Below, piece after piece: positions 44,321 through 53,936 of a stretch of DNA of 64,000 bases (its first letter is position 1; each line of letters begins with the position of its first letter). A model generated the notes under the pieces. It searched no databases. It had not been told where the DNA came from and saw only the letters and a program-made list of their open reading frames with translations. The DNA is taken from assembly GCA_963838775.1 (NCBI GenBank), contig CAWISP010000024.1, forward strand, positions 62,001 through 126,000. Reading direction: 5' to 3'. Source of the stretch: Chersky-840 sp963838775. Lineage in GTDB: Bacteria; Actinomycetota; Acidimicrobiia; Acidimicrobiales; UBA8190. The translations under genes were made by a program, and so were the position numbers.

Positions 44321-45677
44321 ATGAGCCGACATCCCGACGGGGTCGAGACGCTCGAGCCCGGGCCGGCCGAGGAGGCGCAGTGTCGGGTGGCGGGGGCGCT
44401 CGATCGTCTCGGCATCGGACGCGGCGACCGCGTGGTGTTCTGCTTGGAGTCGTCGGCGAGTCTTCTCGTCTGTGTCCTGGGCGCGGCGCGCCGGGGGGTG
44501 GTTCCGGTGCTGCTCAACGCCACGCTGCTCGCGGCCGAACGTGCGGCGCTCATCGCCGACGCCGAGCCTGCCCTGGTGGTGAGCGATCCGTCCGGATTGA
44601 CGGCGCTCCTCTCGGGCCCTCGCCGCCGATCTGGCGCCTTATCCGCTCGTGCGTCCGATGCACTACACATCGGGGACCACGGGTCGACCCAAGGGCGTGT
44701 GGTCAGGTGTGCTCGATGACAGCGGGGCTCGGGCGCTGTTCGACGACGAGGCCGACCTGTGGGGATTCGGCCCCTCCGACACGCACCTCGTGTGCTCCCC
44801 GATGTACCACTCGGTCTCGGTCCGCCTCGCCGGCGCCGCGCTGCTGCGAGGTGGCCGTGTCATCGTGATGCCCCGGTTCGACGCCTCGGCGGCTGTGGCC
44901 GTGCTCGAGCATTTCGGGCCCACGACCACGTTCATGGCGCCCACGGTGTTGCAGCGCGCCATGGCTGCGTCCCGAGGTGGGAGGTGCTTCGACTCCCTAC
45001 GCCTCCTCGTGCACGCCGGCGCGCCGTGCCCCACCGGCTTGAAGCGGGCCGTGCTGGAACGGGTAGGACCCGGGGTGCTGTGGGAGTTCTACGGATCGAC
45101 CGAGGGCCAGTTCACGGTGTGCTCGCCGCAGGAGTGGGTGCAGCGTCCGGGGACCGTGGGCCGGGCCCGTCCCGGCAGAAGACTCGACATCGACGCCGAC
45201 GGCGTGGTGTGGTGTCACGCGCCGGGCTTCGCCCGCTTCGAGTACTGGCGTGACCCGGCCGCTACCGAGCGGGCTTGGCGGGGCGACGCCTTCACCGTCG
45301 GCGATATGGGCGTCGTGGACGAGGACGGCTATCTCTTTCTCGAGGGCCGTCGCGACGACCTCATCATCAGCGGTGGGGTCAATGTGTACCCCGTGGAGGT
45401 CGAGGCCGTGCTGGCGGAGGTACCGGGAGTCATCGAGGTGGCCGTCTTCGGTCTCCCCGACGAGGACTGGGGCGAGCGCGTGTGCGCCGCCGTGGTCGGA
45501 GTCGGGGACGAAGAAGCGCTGCGCCGACATGCGTCTGAGCGCCTGGCGCCGTACAAGCGTCCCAAGGGGTATTTCCTGGTGAGCGAGCTCCCCCACACGC
45601 CGACAGGGAAGCTGCGTCGGCGCGACCTCCGCGTCGCCCTGGGGTTGGCCCCGGATCCTCCCGGTCCCCGGGGCTGA
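44321..45677 (+). CDS. AMP-binding adenylate-forming enzyme (acyl-CoA synthetase-like), frameshifted as read
   Basis: Two frames join to an acyl-CoA-synthetase-type enzyme of about 452 residues. The first frame (to about 44614) has the N-terminal domain with GIGRGDRVVFCLESSASLLV; the second runs from A-L-A-A-D-L-A-P into the P-loop YTSGTTGRPKGVW, the YGSTEGQF motif, GDMGVVDEDGYLFLEGRRDD and the hinge/C-terminal lysine region TPTGKLRRRDL. One surplus base near 44612-44618 causes the break. Such enzymes activate carboxylic acids as AMP esters for transfer to CoA. The acid is not predictable. The protein is shorter than typical FadD proteins, mainly at the N-terminus. Confidence 0.8.
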
Positions 45678-45786
45678 ACCGGCACCCACCCGCCACTCCG
45701 GGGCCCTGGCCCGTCAGGCTCGGGCACGTCAGGCTCGCCGTCGACGGCGGTGTGCCGGGCCCGTCCCGGCTGGGCATGATCTTGGC

Positions 45787-47151
45787 ATGCCCATCGCCAC
45801 CGTCAACCCCACCACCGGCGAGACCGAGAAGGTCTTCGAACCTGACTCCGACGAGCAGGTCGAGGCCAAGCTTGCCCTCGCCGAGCGTGTCTTCGCCGCC
45901 TACCGCACGACGTCGTTCGAGGAGCGCGGCCGACTGGCGAACGGCGCCGCCGACCTCCTCGAAGGCGAGATTCCCGACATCGCCCGGACCCTCACCACCG
46001 AGATGGGCAAGACCTTCGCGTCGGCCAAGGGGGAGGTCGCCAAGTGTGCCTCCGCCTTGCGCTGGTTTGCCGAACACGCCGAGACCCTGTTGACCGAGGA
46101 GTCCGTCGCCACGTCGGCCCGAAGGAGCAGCGTGCGCTACGAGCCCATGGGGCCGGTGTTGGCGGTGATGCCCTGGAATTTCCCGATGTGGCAGGTCATG
46201 CGGTTCGCGGCCCCCGGCCTCATGGCGGGCAACGTCGGGCTCCTCAAGCATGCCTCCAACGTGCCGCAGACGGCGCTGCTCATCGAGGACGTGTTCCGGC
46301 GGGCGGGATATCCGGCCGGGGCCTTCCAGACGCTGCTCGTCTCCTCACAACGGGTCGCGTCACTGATCGAGGACGACCGGGTGCGGGCCGTGACGCTCAC
46401 GGGGTCCGAGGGGGCGGGTCGCTCCGTCGCCGAGGTGGCGGGCCGGGCCATCAAGAAGTCCGTGCTCGAGCTCGGGGGAAGTGATCCCTTCATCGTCTTG
46501 CCCTCAGCGGACCTCGATCGAGCCGTCGCCGTCGGCGTCCAGGCACGGGTACAGAACAACGGCCAGAGCTGCATTGCCGCCAAACGCTTCATCGTGCATC
46601 GTGGGGTCTACGACGAATTCGTGGAGGCGTTCTCGGCGACGATGGAGGGACTCGTCGTCGGTGATCCCATGGACCCGGGCACCGACGTCGGGCCCCTGGC
46701 GACCGCCCAGGGCCGCGACGACGTGGATGGGCAGGTCGAGGACGCCCGCGCCCACGGTGCAGCCGTGCTGTGTGGAGGCCGACCCGGAAGCGGCCCTGGG
46801 TACTTCTATCCTCCGACCGTGCTGGCCGGGATCAAGCCGTCGATGCGCGTCGCCAGCGAGGAGGTCTTCGCGCCCGTGGCCCTGCTCTACAAGGCAGACG
46901 ACGCGGCCGACGCACTACGGCTGGCGAACGACTCGACGTTCGGCCTCGGGGCCAGTGTGTGGACGCGCCAGGCCGACGAGGAGGAGATGTTCGTCGTTGG
47001 TCTCGATGCCGGAATGGTCTTCGTGAACGCCATGGTGGCTTCCACGATCGAGTTGCCGTTCGGTGGGATGAAGCGGTCGGGCTACGGGCGAGAGCTTTCC
47101 GAGCTCGGGATCAAGGAGTTCTGCGAGGCCAAGACGGTCTTTGTCGCCTGA
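45787..47151 (+). CDS. gabD: NAD(P)-dependent succinate-semialdehyde dehydrogenase (GabD1-like)
   Basis: A 454-residue aldehyde dehydrogenase that begins MPIATVNPTTGETEKVFEP, the characteristic start of mycobacterial GabD1-type enzymes. The cofactor segment is AVMPWNFPMWQVMRF, the base Glu is in VLELGGSDPFIVL and the catalytic Cys in NNGQSCIAAKR. GGMKRSGYGREL completes the family pattern. Likely reaction: succinate semialdehyde to succinate, which would link GABA from the gamma-glutamyl pathway 9 kb upstream to the TCA cycle. Its 3' end overlaps the convergent membrane-protein gene by about 70 bp. Confidence 0.88.
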   Translation: MPIATVNPTTGETEKVFEPDSDEQVEAKLALAERVFAAYRTTSFEERGRLANGAADLLEGEIPDIARTLTTEMGKTFASAKGEVAKCASALRWFAEHAETLLTEESVATSARRSSVRYEPMGPVLAVMPWNFPMWQVMRFAAPGLMAGNVGLLKHASNVPQTALLIEDVFRRAGYPAGAFQTLLVSSQRVASLIEDDRVRAVTLTGSEGAGRSVAEVAGRAIKKSVLELGGSDPFIVLPSADLDRAVAVGVQARVQNNGQSCIAAKRFIVHRGVYDEFVEAFSATMEGLVVGDPMDPGTDVGPLATAQGRDDVDGQVEDARAHGAAVLCGGRPGSGPGYFYPPTVLAGIKPSMRVASEEVFAPVALLYKADDAADALRLANDSTFGLGASVWTRQADEEEMFVVGLDAGMVFVNAMVASTIELPFGGMKRSGYGRELSELGIKEFCEAKTVFVA

Positions 47152-48748
47152 CCGCCACTGCGCGCAAGGGCAGGCCCATCCTCCTCGTGCGCTGTCCTCC
47201 GACGCCATTGTGCCCAAGACCATTGGATGGCGAGTCCGATGACAAGAATCAGACTGACTCGGAGCAACACGACGGCCTCGAGGGCGATGCGGTCGGCTCC
47301 GAGACCGGTGTTCGTCAGAAACAGGACCTGGGAGACGACCACAACGAGGGCGGCGTCGGTGATGAAGAGGAAGTACCAGAAGAAACGGAGTTGTTCCGTT
47401 CCGACCGCTCGACGGCGGCGACGTACGAACAGCAGCCATATTCCCGCCAGGTTCACAGCCACCACGGCCGGGTACACGAGGTCTTCGAATCCGAGGGGGG
47501 GAGATCGGGACTGCTGGCCTGGGATTGGGCCGTCGGTACCGAGTATGTCCCCCAAATCGCATCGGAGACCGGCGGAATGACCGCGAACACACCCTGCTCG
47601 TGGAGACCGAACCCGAGGGAGTACGGAAGCAGATCAGCCACGAGCTTCCGCACGTCGCCCGGATGGCTGAGGAGAAATCCTGTGTACCAGTCCGGGTACT
47701 GATGGACGGACCACGACGTGAAGCGCGGGCATGACGTCGTCAAACGAAACTCGAGAGAGCTGATTCGGCTGTACGGCACCGCCCGGTCGAGTGGGACGCA
47801 TTTGGGGATGTCAGTTGCTCGCAAGGATTCCCGAATAGAAGTGTTGATCGGATCCTCGATGCTGATCAGATGGATGACGGCGTCTTTTTCCTTTCCGATC
47901 CCTTTGTTCAAACTCGTCTGATCTTGCATGGAGACATAGAGGATGCCGGTACCGATCATGAGGCAAGACCCGATAACGACGCCCACGGGGCGGAGAATGC
48001 CATGGGGACTCGATGGGAGATCGCGGTCGGGCCGCTGCGCGATGAACCGCCGAACGAACACGACCAGTTCCGCCCCAATCAGAGGGACGAAGATGACACC
48101 GAGCGTCGCTTTGGCGGAAATGGCGAACATCGCCGCCCCACTCGACAAGACCAGCCATTTGGGCTCCCATCGCAGAAGAAAGCGGAGGGAGGCGGTAAAT
48201 GCAATTAGGGCGTAGGAGACCGACAGCGACTCGCTGAGGATCTGAAGGTTCCACGAGAGCAACTCCGGTGAAAGCAGCATTGTCGCCAAGAGAAATCCGA
48301 GCGCGGCCTTGGTGACGACACCGATCCATTCGATCTTGTATACGGTCAGGATCAGGAACGTGAAGGCAAGTCCGAGCAGGACCGTCTGGCCATACTCGAT
48401 CGTCGTATTCCGCCCGAGAAGTGCGAATGGGACGACAATGGTCGGCGATCGCTCCCATTTTCCTTCGAGGGAAAGCAATGCCATGTGGAGGTTTCGATGG
48501 GAACGATCCTTGTAGCTGAAGCTGTCCGCCGAATAGATGGTTGGTGCACTGAAGAGAAGGAACAGTGCAACGCCACACCACAGATAGCCGATCGTCGCCC
48601 GAGCAAGGGCAACCTCGGACCAGACCCTCGTGGCGCGCTCTACCGTTGCGCTGGGCGACCGGTGTGGGTCAGCACTTCGATCTGCGGACGGCTCGCCTGT
48701 CATCAGATTGAGAGTGCTCCCCTCCGCCTTCGCACTCGACGCGTCCAT
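47082..48748 (-). CDS. Large polytopic membrane protein, glycosyltransferase-like, frameshifted as read
   Basis: Two frames form one membrane protein of about 555 residues. The first (48748 to about 47555) has a hydrophilic N-terminus, helix IGYLWCGVALFLLFSAPTIY, a loop with SADSFSYKDRSHRNLHMALL and several more helices. The second (to 47082) starts with D-I-L-G-T-D and adds four helices, including YPAVVAVNLAGIWLLFV and LILVIGLAIQWSW. A five-base homopolymer (47549-47553) marks the break; one base more or less joins them. The layout (many helices, large outer loop early) is like GT-C glycosyltransferases but no catalytic motif is certain. Lower GC suggests foreign origin. Confidence 0.65.
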
Positions 48749-48884
48749 CTGGGCACGTCGGTGTCGACATGCCCAATGGGACGCTCGACTTGAGGTGAGA
48801 AGGTACAGCGTTGCGAGGTTTCCGTCCCCTCGCGACAGCGTGACTTGCGCCGAGTTCGCGCAGCCGGAAGCCCCGCCATGGTTG

Positions 48885-48990
48885 GCTGAGAATCAGCTGA
48901 GTTGAGTTGAGCGGCCCAAGATTGACTTAACTGAGAATCAGCTGAGACGCGCGCCCCCAAAATATGGTTTTTCTGTGAATCAGCTGAGTC
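48885..48990. repeat. Three spaced copies of a GAATCAGCTGAG element
   Basis: Copies of (CTGA)GAATCAGCTGAG lie with their palindromic centre TCAGCTGA at 48893, 48938 and 48980, i.e. 45 and 42 bp apart, close to four helical turns. The first two copies also share the flanking CTGA. All are on the same strand. The regular spacing suggests an operator array rather than chance. Confidence 0.7.
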
Positions 48991-49188
48991 GTGTTCATCC
49001 ATCTGTCGGTGCCTGTCCCGATCCACCTGCTACACCCTCTGACTCCTCGAACGCGTCGCGCTCCACGCGCATGAGCTCGTTCTAGCGAGCCGGCAAGGCG
49101 GAGGGAATCAACGGACGATCTCATCTTGGTGTCGGTCAGCGGCGCCACGTCGTAGCGACTCTGAGACGCGCCACGGACACTGATGCTC

Positions 49189-49228
49189 GTGGACACCGAC
49201 GCAAGTGGACAGCGACGCAAGTGGACAC
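49189..49228. repeat. 16-bp tandem repeat, about 2.5 copies
   Basis: GTGGACAC/GCGACGCAA occurs twice in tandem (49189-49204 and 49205-49220, one mismatch), followed by a partial third copy starting GTGGACA. It lies upstream of the GT2 gene in an otherwise gene-free gap. Confidence 0.7.
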
Positions 49229-49361
49229 ATCGGAATCCAGACGTTCATGGCGTTCCCACGGAGGATCTCAACATGGATCGTCTGACTTTTGACGAGTGAG
49301 GTCTTGAAGCCCGGACCCCGTCAGAGCCCTGTAAGCGAAGGGTCTGGGATAGCCTCGAGTC

Positions 49362-50396
49362 ATGAAACTCGTCATCATGATCCCGTGTCTGAACGAAGAG
49401 GCGACGCTTCCGTTGGTTCTGGCAACGATCCCCGACACGATCGACGGCGTCGACACGGTGGAGGTTGTCATCATCGATGACGGTTCAACGGACAAGACGG
49501 TTGAGGTTGCGAAACGCCTTGGTGTGACCCAGTTCGTTCACCACCCTCAAAATCGTGGTCTGGCCCATTCTCTGCGCGACGGGATTCAACGCGCCCTGGA
49601 GCTCGGTGCCGACATCTTGGTCCTCACCGACGGGGACAATCAGTATCCCCAAGAGCGCATTCCCGACCTGATCCGCCCCATTCTCGAAGGAACAGCCGAT
49701 ACCGTCATCGCTGATCGGCAGGTCCAGACCATCGAGCACTTCTCGCCTACGAAAAAGTTCCTGCAGAAATTCGGCACCAAGGTGATGAACGTGGCGGCGG
49801 GAACCGACCTCCCCGACGGAACGAGCGGGTTCCGAGCGTACTCAAAAGAGGCTGCCATCAAGCTCAACCTGATCGGTCGCTTCAACTTCGCGGCGGAGAC
49901 GACCATTCAAGCGGCGAACAAAAGGTTGGCGCTCGCCACGATAAAGATCGAGACGAATCCCAAGACCCGGGAGTCGAGGCTGTTCAAGTCGTCGTGGGAG
50001 CACGTGAGGAAGAGCATGGTGGCGATGCTCAACAGCTTCACGATGTACAAGCCCTACACCGTCTTCCTCAGTATCGGAGGATTCTTCTTCGTCCTGGGGT
50101 TGATCCCTTTTGTCCACTATCTCTATCTGGTACTCACGGTGAAGAACCCCAACGGGGCCCATCACCTGCAATCGTTGGTGATCGGAGCGGTGCTGCTCAA
50201 CGCATCGTTCGTCTCGGTGACCCTCGGTATCGTCGCCAACCTCATCCGGGTCAACAGATCACTCCTCGAAGACACCTTGGAGGTGATCAAGCGTGAGCAG
50301 TTCATGACCGGGGGGCGACACGAGGCTGAGCCCGTCCAAAGCCTGACGAGTGGCATGCGAGCGGATTCACCGAAGCGAATCGCTCGAATGGACTAG
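49362..50396 (+). CDS. GT2-family glycosyltransferase with C-terminal membrane helices (DPM1/GtrB-like)
   Basis: A 344-residue family 2 glycosyltransferase. The N-terminal GT-A domain has MIPCLNEEATLPLVL, VEVVIIDDGSTDKTVEVAK and the metal-binding acidic motif in VLTDGDNQYPQE, followed by DGTSGFRAYS. Two C-terminal helices (TVFLSIGGFFFVLGLIPFV and AVLLNASFVSVTLGIVANLI) anchor it. Such enzymes transfer a sugar from a nucleotide to polyprenyl phosphate or to glycans at the inner membrane. The neighbouring GT-C-like membrane proteins could use lipid-linked sugars it makes. GC is lower than in the flanking core genes. Confidence 0.88.
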   Translation: MKLVIMIPCLNEEATLPLVLATIPDTIDGVDTVEVVIIDDGSTDKTVEVAKRLGVTQFVHHPQNRGLAHSLRDGIQRALELGADILVLTDGDNQYPQERIPDLIRPILEGTADTVIADRQVQTIEHFSPTKKFLQKFGTKVMNVAAGTDLPDGTSGFRAYSKEAAIKLNLIGRFNFAAETTIQAANKRLALATIKIETNPKTRESRLFKSSWEHVRKSMVAMLNSFTMYKPYTVFLSIGGFFFVLGLIPFVHYLYLVLTVKNPNGAHHLQSLVIGAVLLNASFVSVTLGIVANLIRVNRSLLEDTLEVIKREQFMTGGRHEAEPVQSLTSGMRADSPKRIARMD

Positions 50397-50941
50397 TACC
50401 AGCCCGGGCCCCAGTGGAGCTCGGGAGCCTCGCCTGCCGCCGTGGCGAGCAGGGTGAGCGAGCTCACCAGTTGGCGTCGGAGGGGAACCGGGATCGCCCG
50501 GAGCAGGTCGGCCACCTCGGCCCTCCGCCGCTCGATGACGTCGGACACCACCGTCCGGCCCAGGGCGGTGATGGCGAGCTTCACCTCGCGGCGGTCGAGC
50601 TCGTCGCGGGTGCGCGACACCAGTTCCTTGCGCACCAGACGGTCGCACATGCGGGTGGCGGTGGACGGACTCACGCTCAGGGCTTCGGCCAGATCGGCGA
50701 GCCGTCGCGGCCCCCCGAAGGTGAGCTCCACCAACGTCCGGTACTGCGGAAGGGTCACGTCGTCGGGGTTCCCGGCGAGCGAACGGACGGCGATGGCGAC
50801 CATGACGCGGCTGGCCAGGATGATCGCTCCGATCACCTCTTCGTCGTTGGGGACCCCGGACGGTGGGAGATCGGGCACCGACGACTCGGGGGCGGAGCGT
50901 TTCCTCGGGCGGGCGGCCGCGGCTGTCTCGGTGGGACCCAC
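50393..50941 (-). CDS. MarR-family transcriptional regulator
   Basis: A winged-helix regulator of about 182 residues. The start is uncertain: GTG at 50941 or TTG at 50947. The wHTH is LPQYRTLVELTFGG, RRLADLAEALSVSPSTATRM (recognition helix) and the wing DELDRREVKLAITALG, typical of MarR. A hydrophobic dimerisation helix follows. It is the last gene of a leftward series from cysD through cysN and the precorrin-2 dehydrogenase, so it may sense a sulfur-related or other ligand, though MarR proteins are versatile. Its stop overlaps that of the convergent GT2 gene. Confidence 0.83.
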   Translation of the reverse strand: MGPTETAAAARPRKRSAPESSVPDLPPSGVPNDEEVIGAIILASRVMVAIAVRSLAGNPDDVTLPQYRTLVELTFGGPRRLADLAEALSVSPSTATRMCDRLVRKELVSRTRDELDRREVKLAITALGRTVVSDVIERRRAEVADLLRAIPVPLRRQLVSSLTLLATAAGEAPELHWGPGWY

Positions 50942-51005
50942 GGGCAAAGTATTGCCGATCAGGACAAGGCGCGCCCGGGTGACCGCTGCCGGGACGCGTG
51001 GCGGT

Positions 51006-51686
51006 TCAGCGCGGCGCGCCCGGGGCGGCGAGGAACGCGTCGAGCACGACGCGCGCTTCGTCCATGTGGCCCCCGCGGACGAGGTCGGGCAGGGGCCCGT
51101 CGAGCAGTCGCCGCCAGTCGATCGTCTCGGTGCTCCTGCCCTCATCGTGCATGCGCTGGCGTCCCTCTCCGAGCAGTGTCGCCAGCGCACCGACCCCGGG
51201 GCCCAGGGACTCGGCGACTCGGTCGCGTAGCCATCCCGCCAAGGCCGGACTGGCACCGGCGGTCGACACGGCCACTGAGACGGGGCCGTCGCGTGCCACC
51301 GCGGGCAACACGAAGCTGCAACGCGCCTGATCATCGGCGACGTTGACCCAGATTCCGGCCGACTGCGCGTCCCGGTGGACGGCGTCGTCCACGGCGGGGT
51401 TCCCGGTGGCGGCGATCACCAACTGGTAGCCACCTGCCTCACCTGCCTCGTAGGGTCGGACCTGGACTTCGAGCGGTGACTCGTCGATGGCGGCGATGAT
51501 CCCCGAGTCGGCCAGCTCCGCTATGGCGACGTGCACTTCCGGCGCCACCACGGTCACCGCCGCGCCGCACGTCACGAGGCCGGCGATCTTGCGCGCCGCG
51601 ACACGGCCACCTCCGACCACCAGGCACCGCCGTCCCTTCACCACCAGGCCGACGGGATAGATGGGTGCCTCGATGCCCATCGTCAC
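51006..51686 (-). CDS. Precorrin-2 dehydrogenase/sirohydrochlorin ferrochelatase-like (CysG N-terminal, Met8-type)
   Basis: A 226-residue protein that matches the N-terminal half of CysG. The Rossmann motif CLVVGGGRVAARKI is near residue 20, then PEVHVAIAELADSG, VIAATGNPAVDDAVHRDA, VNVADDQARCSFVLPAV and ISTAGASPALAGWLR. It oxidises precorrin-2 to sirohydrochlorin and may insert iron, which supplies siroheme for the sulfite/nitrite reductase encoded 3 kb away. There is no SUMT (uroporphyrinogen methyltransferase) domain. The GTG at 51686 overlaps the cysN stop. Confidence 0.88.
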   Translation of the reverse strand: MTMGIEAPIYPVGLVVKGRRCLVVGGGRVAARKIAGLVTCGAAVTVVAPEVHVAIAELADSGIIAAIDESPLEVQVRPYEAGEAGGYQLVIAATGNPAVDDAVHRDAQSAGIWVNVADDQARCSFVLPAVARDGPVSVAVSTAGASPALAGWLRDRVAESLGPGVGALATLLGEGRQRMHDEGRSTETIDWRRLLDGPLPDLVRGGHMDEARVVLDAFLAAPGAPR

Positions 51687-52984
51687 ACCTGGGGCAAGAC
51701 GGCCAGGACGGGAACGCCCACCATGCCGGCCGCCACCGTCGCATTGGTCTGTTCGTCGATCACCAAGAAGCTCCCGCTCACCCGGTTGGCCTGATACGCG
51801 TCGACGGCGAGAGGTGTCCCCACCGTGACCCTGACCACCCCGATGTCGTTGGGTCCCAGACGGTGCGTCGGCTCGAGCTCAAGGGTCTCTACGTCCAGGC
51901 GGGAATGCACGGCCACGACCTGGACGGGAGTTATCCGGGTCGTGTGTTTCAGGCGGAAGCGCCGGCCGGCTTCGGCTGGTACGTCGGCGAACCAGCACAA
52001 CGTGGCGTCGAATTCGCGCACGACTTCGGGGGGGCTGTCAACGGGCGCGATGAGGTCACCACGCGACACATCGAGGTCGTCGTCGAGGCGAACGGTCACC
52101 GACATCGAAGCCCGAGCTTCATCGAGCGGCCCGTCGAAGGTCTCCACTGATGCGAGCCTGCTGCGTTGGCCTCCGGGGAGCACTGCCACCGCGTCGCCGG
52201 GCCGGAAGGTCCCACCGCTCACCATGCCCGCATAGCTCCGCCCACCCCCGGGATGACGTACCACCCACTGCACCGGAAGCCGGGCCCCGGCGCCGCGGTC
52301 GTCGTGGGCCCACGTTCCCGCCGGTACCTCCTCGAGCGCGCCGAGCAGGGTCGGGCCGGCGTACCACGGCATGTGGGCGGAGGGTTCGACGACGTTGTCG
52401 CCGAGGAGAGCGGAGACCGGCACCATCACCACGGTGTCCAACCCGAGCCGTCGGGCCAGGGCATCGACTTCGTCTGTGACAGACAGGAACGCCGACTCGT
52501 CCCAGCCGGCCAGGTCCATCTTGTTGACCGCCACCAGGAGGTGGCGCACACCCAGGAGGGCCGCGATGCAGGTGTGGCGACGGGTCTGTTGGCGCAGGCC
52601 CGCGGTGGCGTCGACCACGGCCACGGCCAGGTCGGCCGTGGATGCTCCTGTCGCCATGTTCCGGGTGTACTGGACGTGGCCTGGGCAGTCGGCGATCACG
52701 AACTTGCGACGGGGCGTCGACGCGTAGCGGTAGGCGACGTCGATGGTGATGCCCTGCTCTCGTTCAGCGCGCAGTCCGTCGGTGACGAAGGAGAGGTCCA
52801 CGTCCGGCGCTCCGCGCCGCTTGCTCGCCGACGCGACGGCTTCGAGCTGGTCGTCGAAGAGCTGTTTGGTGTCGTGGAGGAGGCGGCCGATGAGGGTCGA
52901 CTTGCCGTCGTCGACAGACCCGATGGTGGCGAACCGCAGAAGTGTCGAGCCCGACGCCGGCTCGGCGCCGGGGGGTGCGGTCAT
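51683..52984 (-). CDS. cysN: Sulfate adenylyltransferase subunit 1 (GTPase)
   Basis: CysN is the GTPase subunit that drives ATP sulfurylase. From the ATG at 52984 (one base after the cysD stop) it has 433 residues. G motifs: G1 GSVDDGKST, G2 region EREQGITIDVAYRY, G3 DCPGHVQYTRNM, G4 VNKMDLAGW. The two beta-barrel domains follow. No APS-kinase (CysC) domain is fused, consistent with APS rather than PAPS being reduced by the CysH encoded nearby. It is co-transcribed with cysD and the siroheme-synthesis gene. Confidence 0.94.
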   Translation of the reverse strand: MTAPPGAEPASGSTLLRFATIGSVDDGKSTLIGRLLHDTKQLFDDQLEAVASASKRRGAPDVDLSFVTDGLRAEREQGITIDVAYRYASTPRRKFVIADCPGHVQYTRNMATGASTADLAVAVVDATAGLRQQTRRHTCIAALLGVRHLLVAVNKMDLAGWDESAFLSVTDEVDALARRLGLDTVVMVPVSALLGDNVVEPSAHMPWYAGPTLLGALEEVPAGTWAHDDRGAGARLPVQWVVRHPGGGRSYAGMVSGGTFRPGDAVAVLPGGQRSRLASVETFDGPLDEARASMSVTVRLDDDLDVSRGDLIAPVDSPPEVVREFDATLCWFADVPAEAGRRFRLKHTTRITPVQVVAVHSRLDVETLELEPTHRLGPNDIGVVRVTVGTPLAVDAYQANRVSGSFLVIDEQTNATVAAGMVGVPVLAVLPQV

Positions 52985-52985
52985 G

Positions 52986-53936
52986 TCAGAAGTAACCCTC
53001 TCGCTTGCGGTCCTCCATCGACGTCTCCGAGAATCGGTCGTCGGCCCGTGTGGCACCCCTCTCGCTCACCCTCGAGGAGGCGACCTCGGCGATCACCTCG
53101 TCGACGGTAAGAGCCGATGACCGTATGGCGCCCGTGCACGTGGCATCGCCCACCGTCCGGAACCGGACCACGGCGTCTTCGACGACCTCGCCCGAGGCCG
53201 GGACGACCCAGTCCGACACGGCCAGGAGCATGCCCTGTCGCTCGACGACCGCTCTTCGGTGGCCGAAGTAGATCGACGGAAGGGTGATGCGCTCGCGCCG
53301 GATGTAGTGCCAGATGTCGAGCTCGGTCCAGTCCGACAGGGGAAAGGCACGGAGATGCTCGCCCTTGCGGACCCGGCCGTGATAGAGGTGCCAGAGCTCG
53401 GGCCGCTGGTTGCGTGGGTCCCACTGCCCGAAGGCGTCGCCAAACGACAGGACCCGCTCTTTGGCGCGCGCCTTGTCCTCGTCGCGTCGTGCCCCCCCGA
53501 TGCAGGCGTCGAAGCTGTGGGCGTTGACGGCGTCGAGAAGGGTCACGCTCTGGAGGCGGTTGCGCGACCCACCGGCGCCGGGGTCTGCCACGCGCCTACG
53601 GTCGATCGAATCCTGTACCGAGGCCACGAGCAGTTCTTCGCCGAGGTCAGCCATGCGCTTGTCCCTGTAGTCCAGGACCTCGTCGAAGTTGTGGCCGGTG
53701 TCGACGTGCATCACGGGGAAGGGGAAGCGTCCGGGGCGGAACGCCTTCTCCGCCAGGCGCAGGAGAACGGCGGAGTCCTTCCCGCCACTGAACAGGAGCA
53801 CGGGCCGCTCACACTCGGCCGCCACCTCGCGCAACACGAATACGGCGTGCGCCTCGAGAAGGTCCAGATGGTCAGGGTGCGCGGACTCGCTGGATGCTTC
53901 TGGGGCGCCGGGCGGGGTGTCGATCGTCGTGGTCAT
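52986..53936 (-). CDS. cysD: Sulfate adenylyltransferase subunit 2
   Basis: CysD is the catalytic subunit of ATP sulfurylase that makes APS from sulfate and ATP. The 316-residue protein has the PP-loop LLFSGGKDSAVLLRLAEKA, the VMHVDTGHNFDEVLDYRD segment, the GGARRDEDKARAKERV loop and the C-terminal sequence ending DRKREGYF that is diagnostic of CysD. It is the first gene of the leftward operon and is divergent from cysH, with a shared intergenic promoter region of about 215 bp. Confidence 0.95.
   Translation of the reverse strand: MTTTIDTPPGAPEASSESAHPDHLDLLEAHAVFVLREVAAECERPVLLFSGGKDSAVLLRLAEKAFRPGRFPFPVMHVDTGHNFDEVLDYRDKRMADLGEELLVASVQDSIDRRRVADPGAGGSRNRLQSVTLLDAVNAHSFDACIGGARRDEDKARAKERVLSFGDAFGQWDPRNQRPELWHLYHGRVRKGEHLRAFPLSDWTELDIWHYIRRERITLPSIYFGHRRAVVERQGMLLAVSDWVVPASGEVVEDAVVRFRTVGDATCTGAIRSSALTVDEVIAEVASSRVSERGATRADDRFSETSMEDRKREGYF

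Larger units (their letters stand above)
48749..49361. other. 613-bp gene-free gap with short repeats
   Basis: No convincing ORF lies between the divergent membrane-protein and GT2 genes. The gap holds three spaced copies of a TCAGCTGA-centred element (48885-48990) and a 16-bp tandem repeat (49189-49220 plus a partial third copy), described separately. GC content is lower than average. It may contain both promoters. Confidence 0.6.

Noticed and set aside
48885..48990. Possible mini CRISPR array
   Set aside because: Only three repeat copies of about 12-16 bp with about 27-bp intervals, no cas genes and imperfect repeats; an operator-like array fits better.
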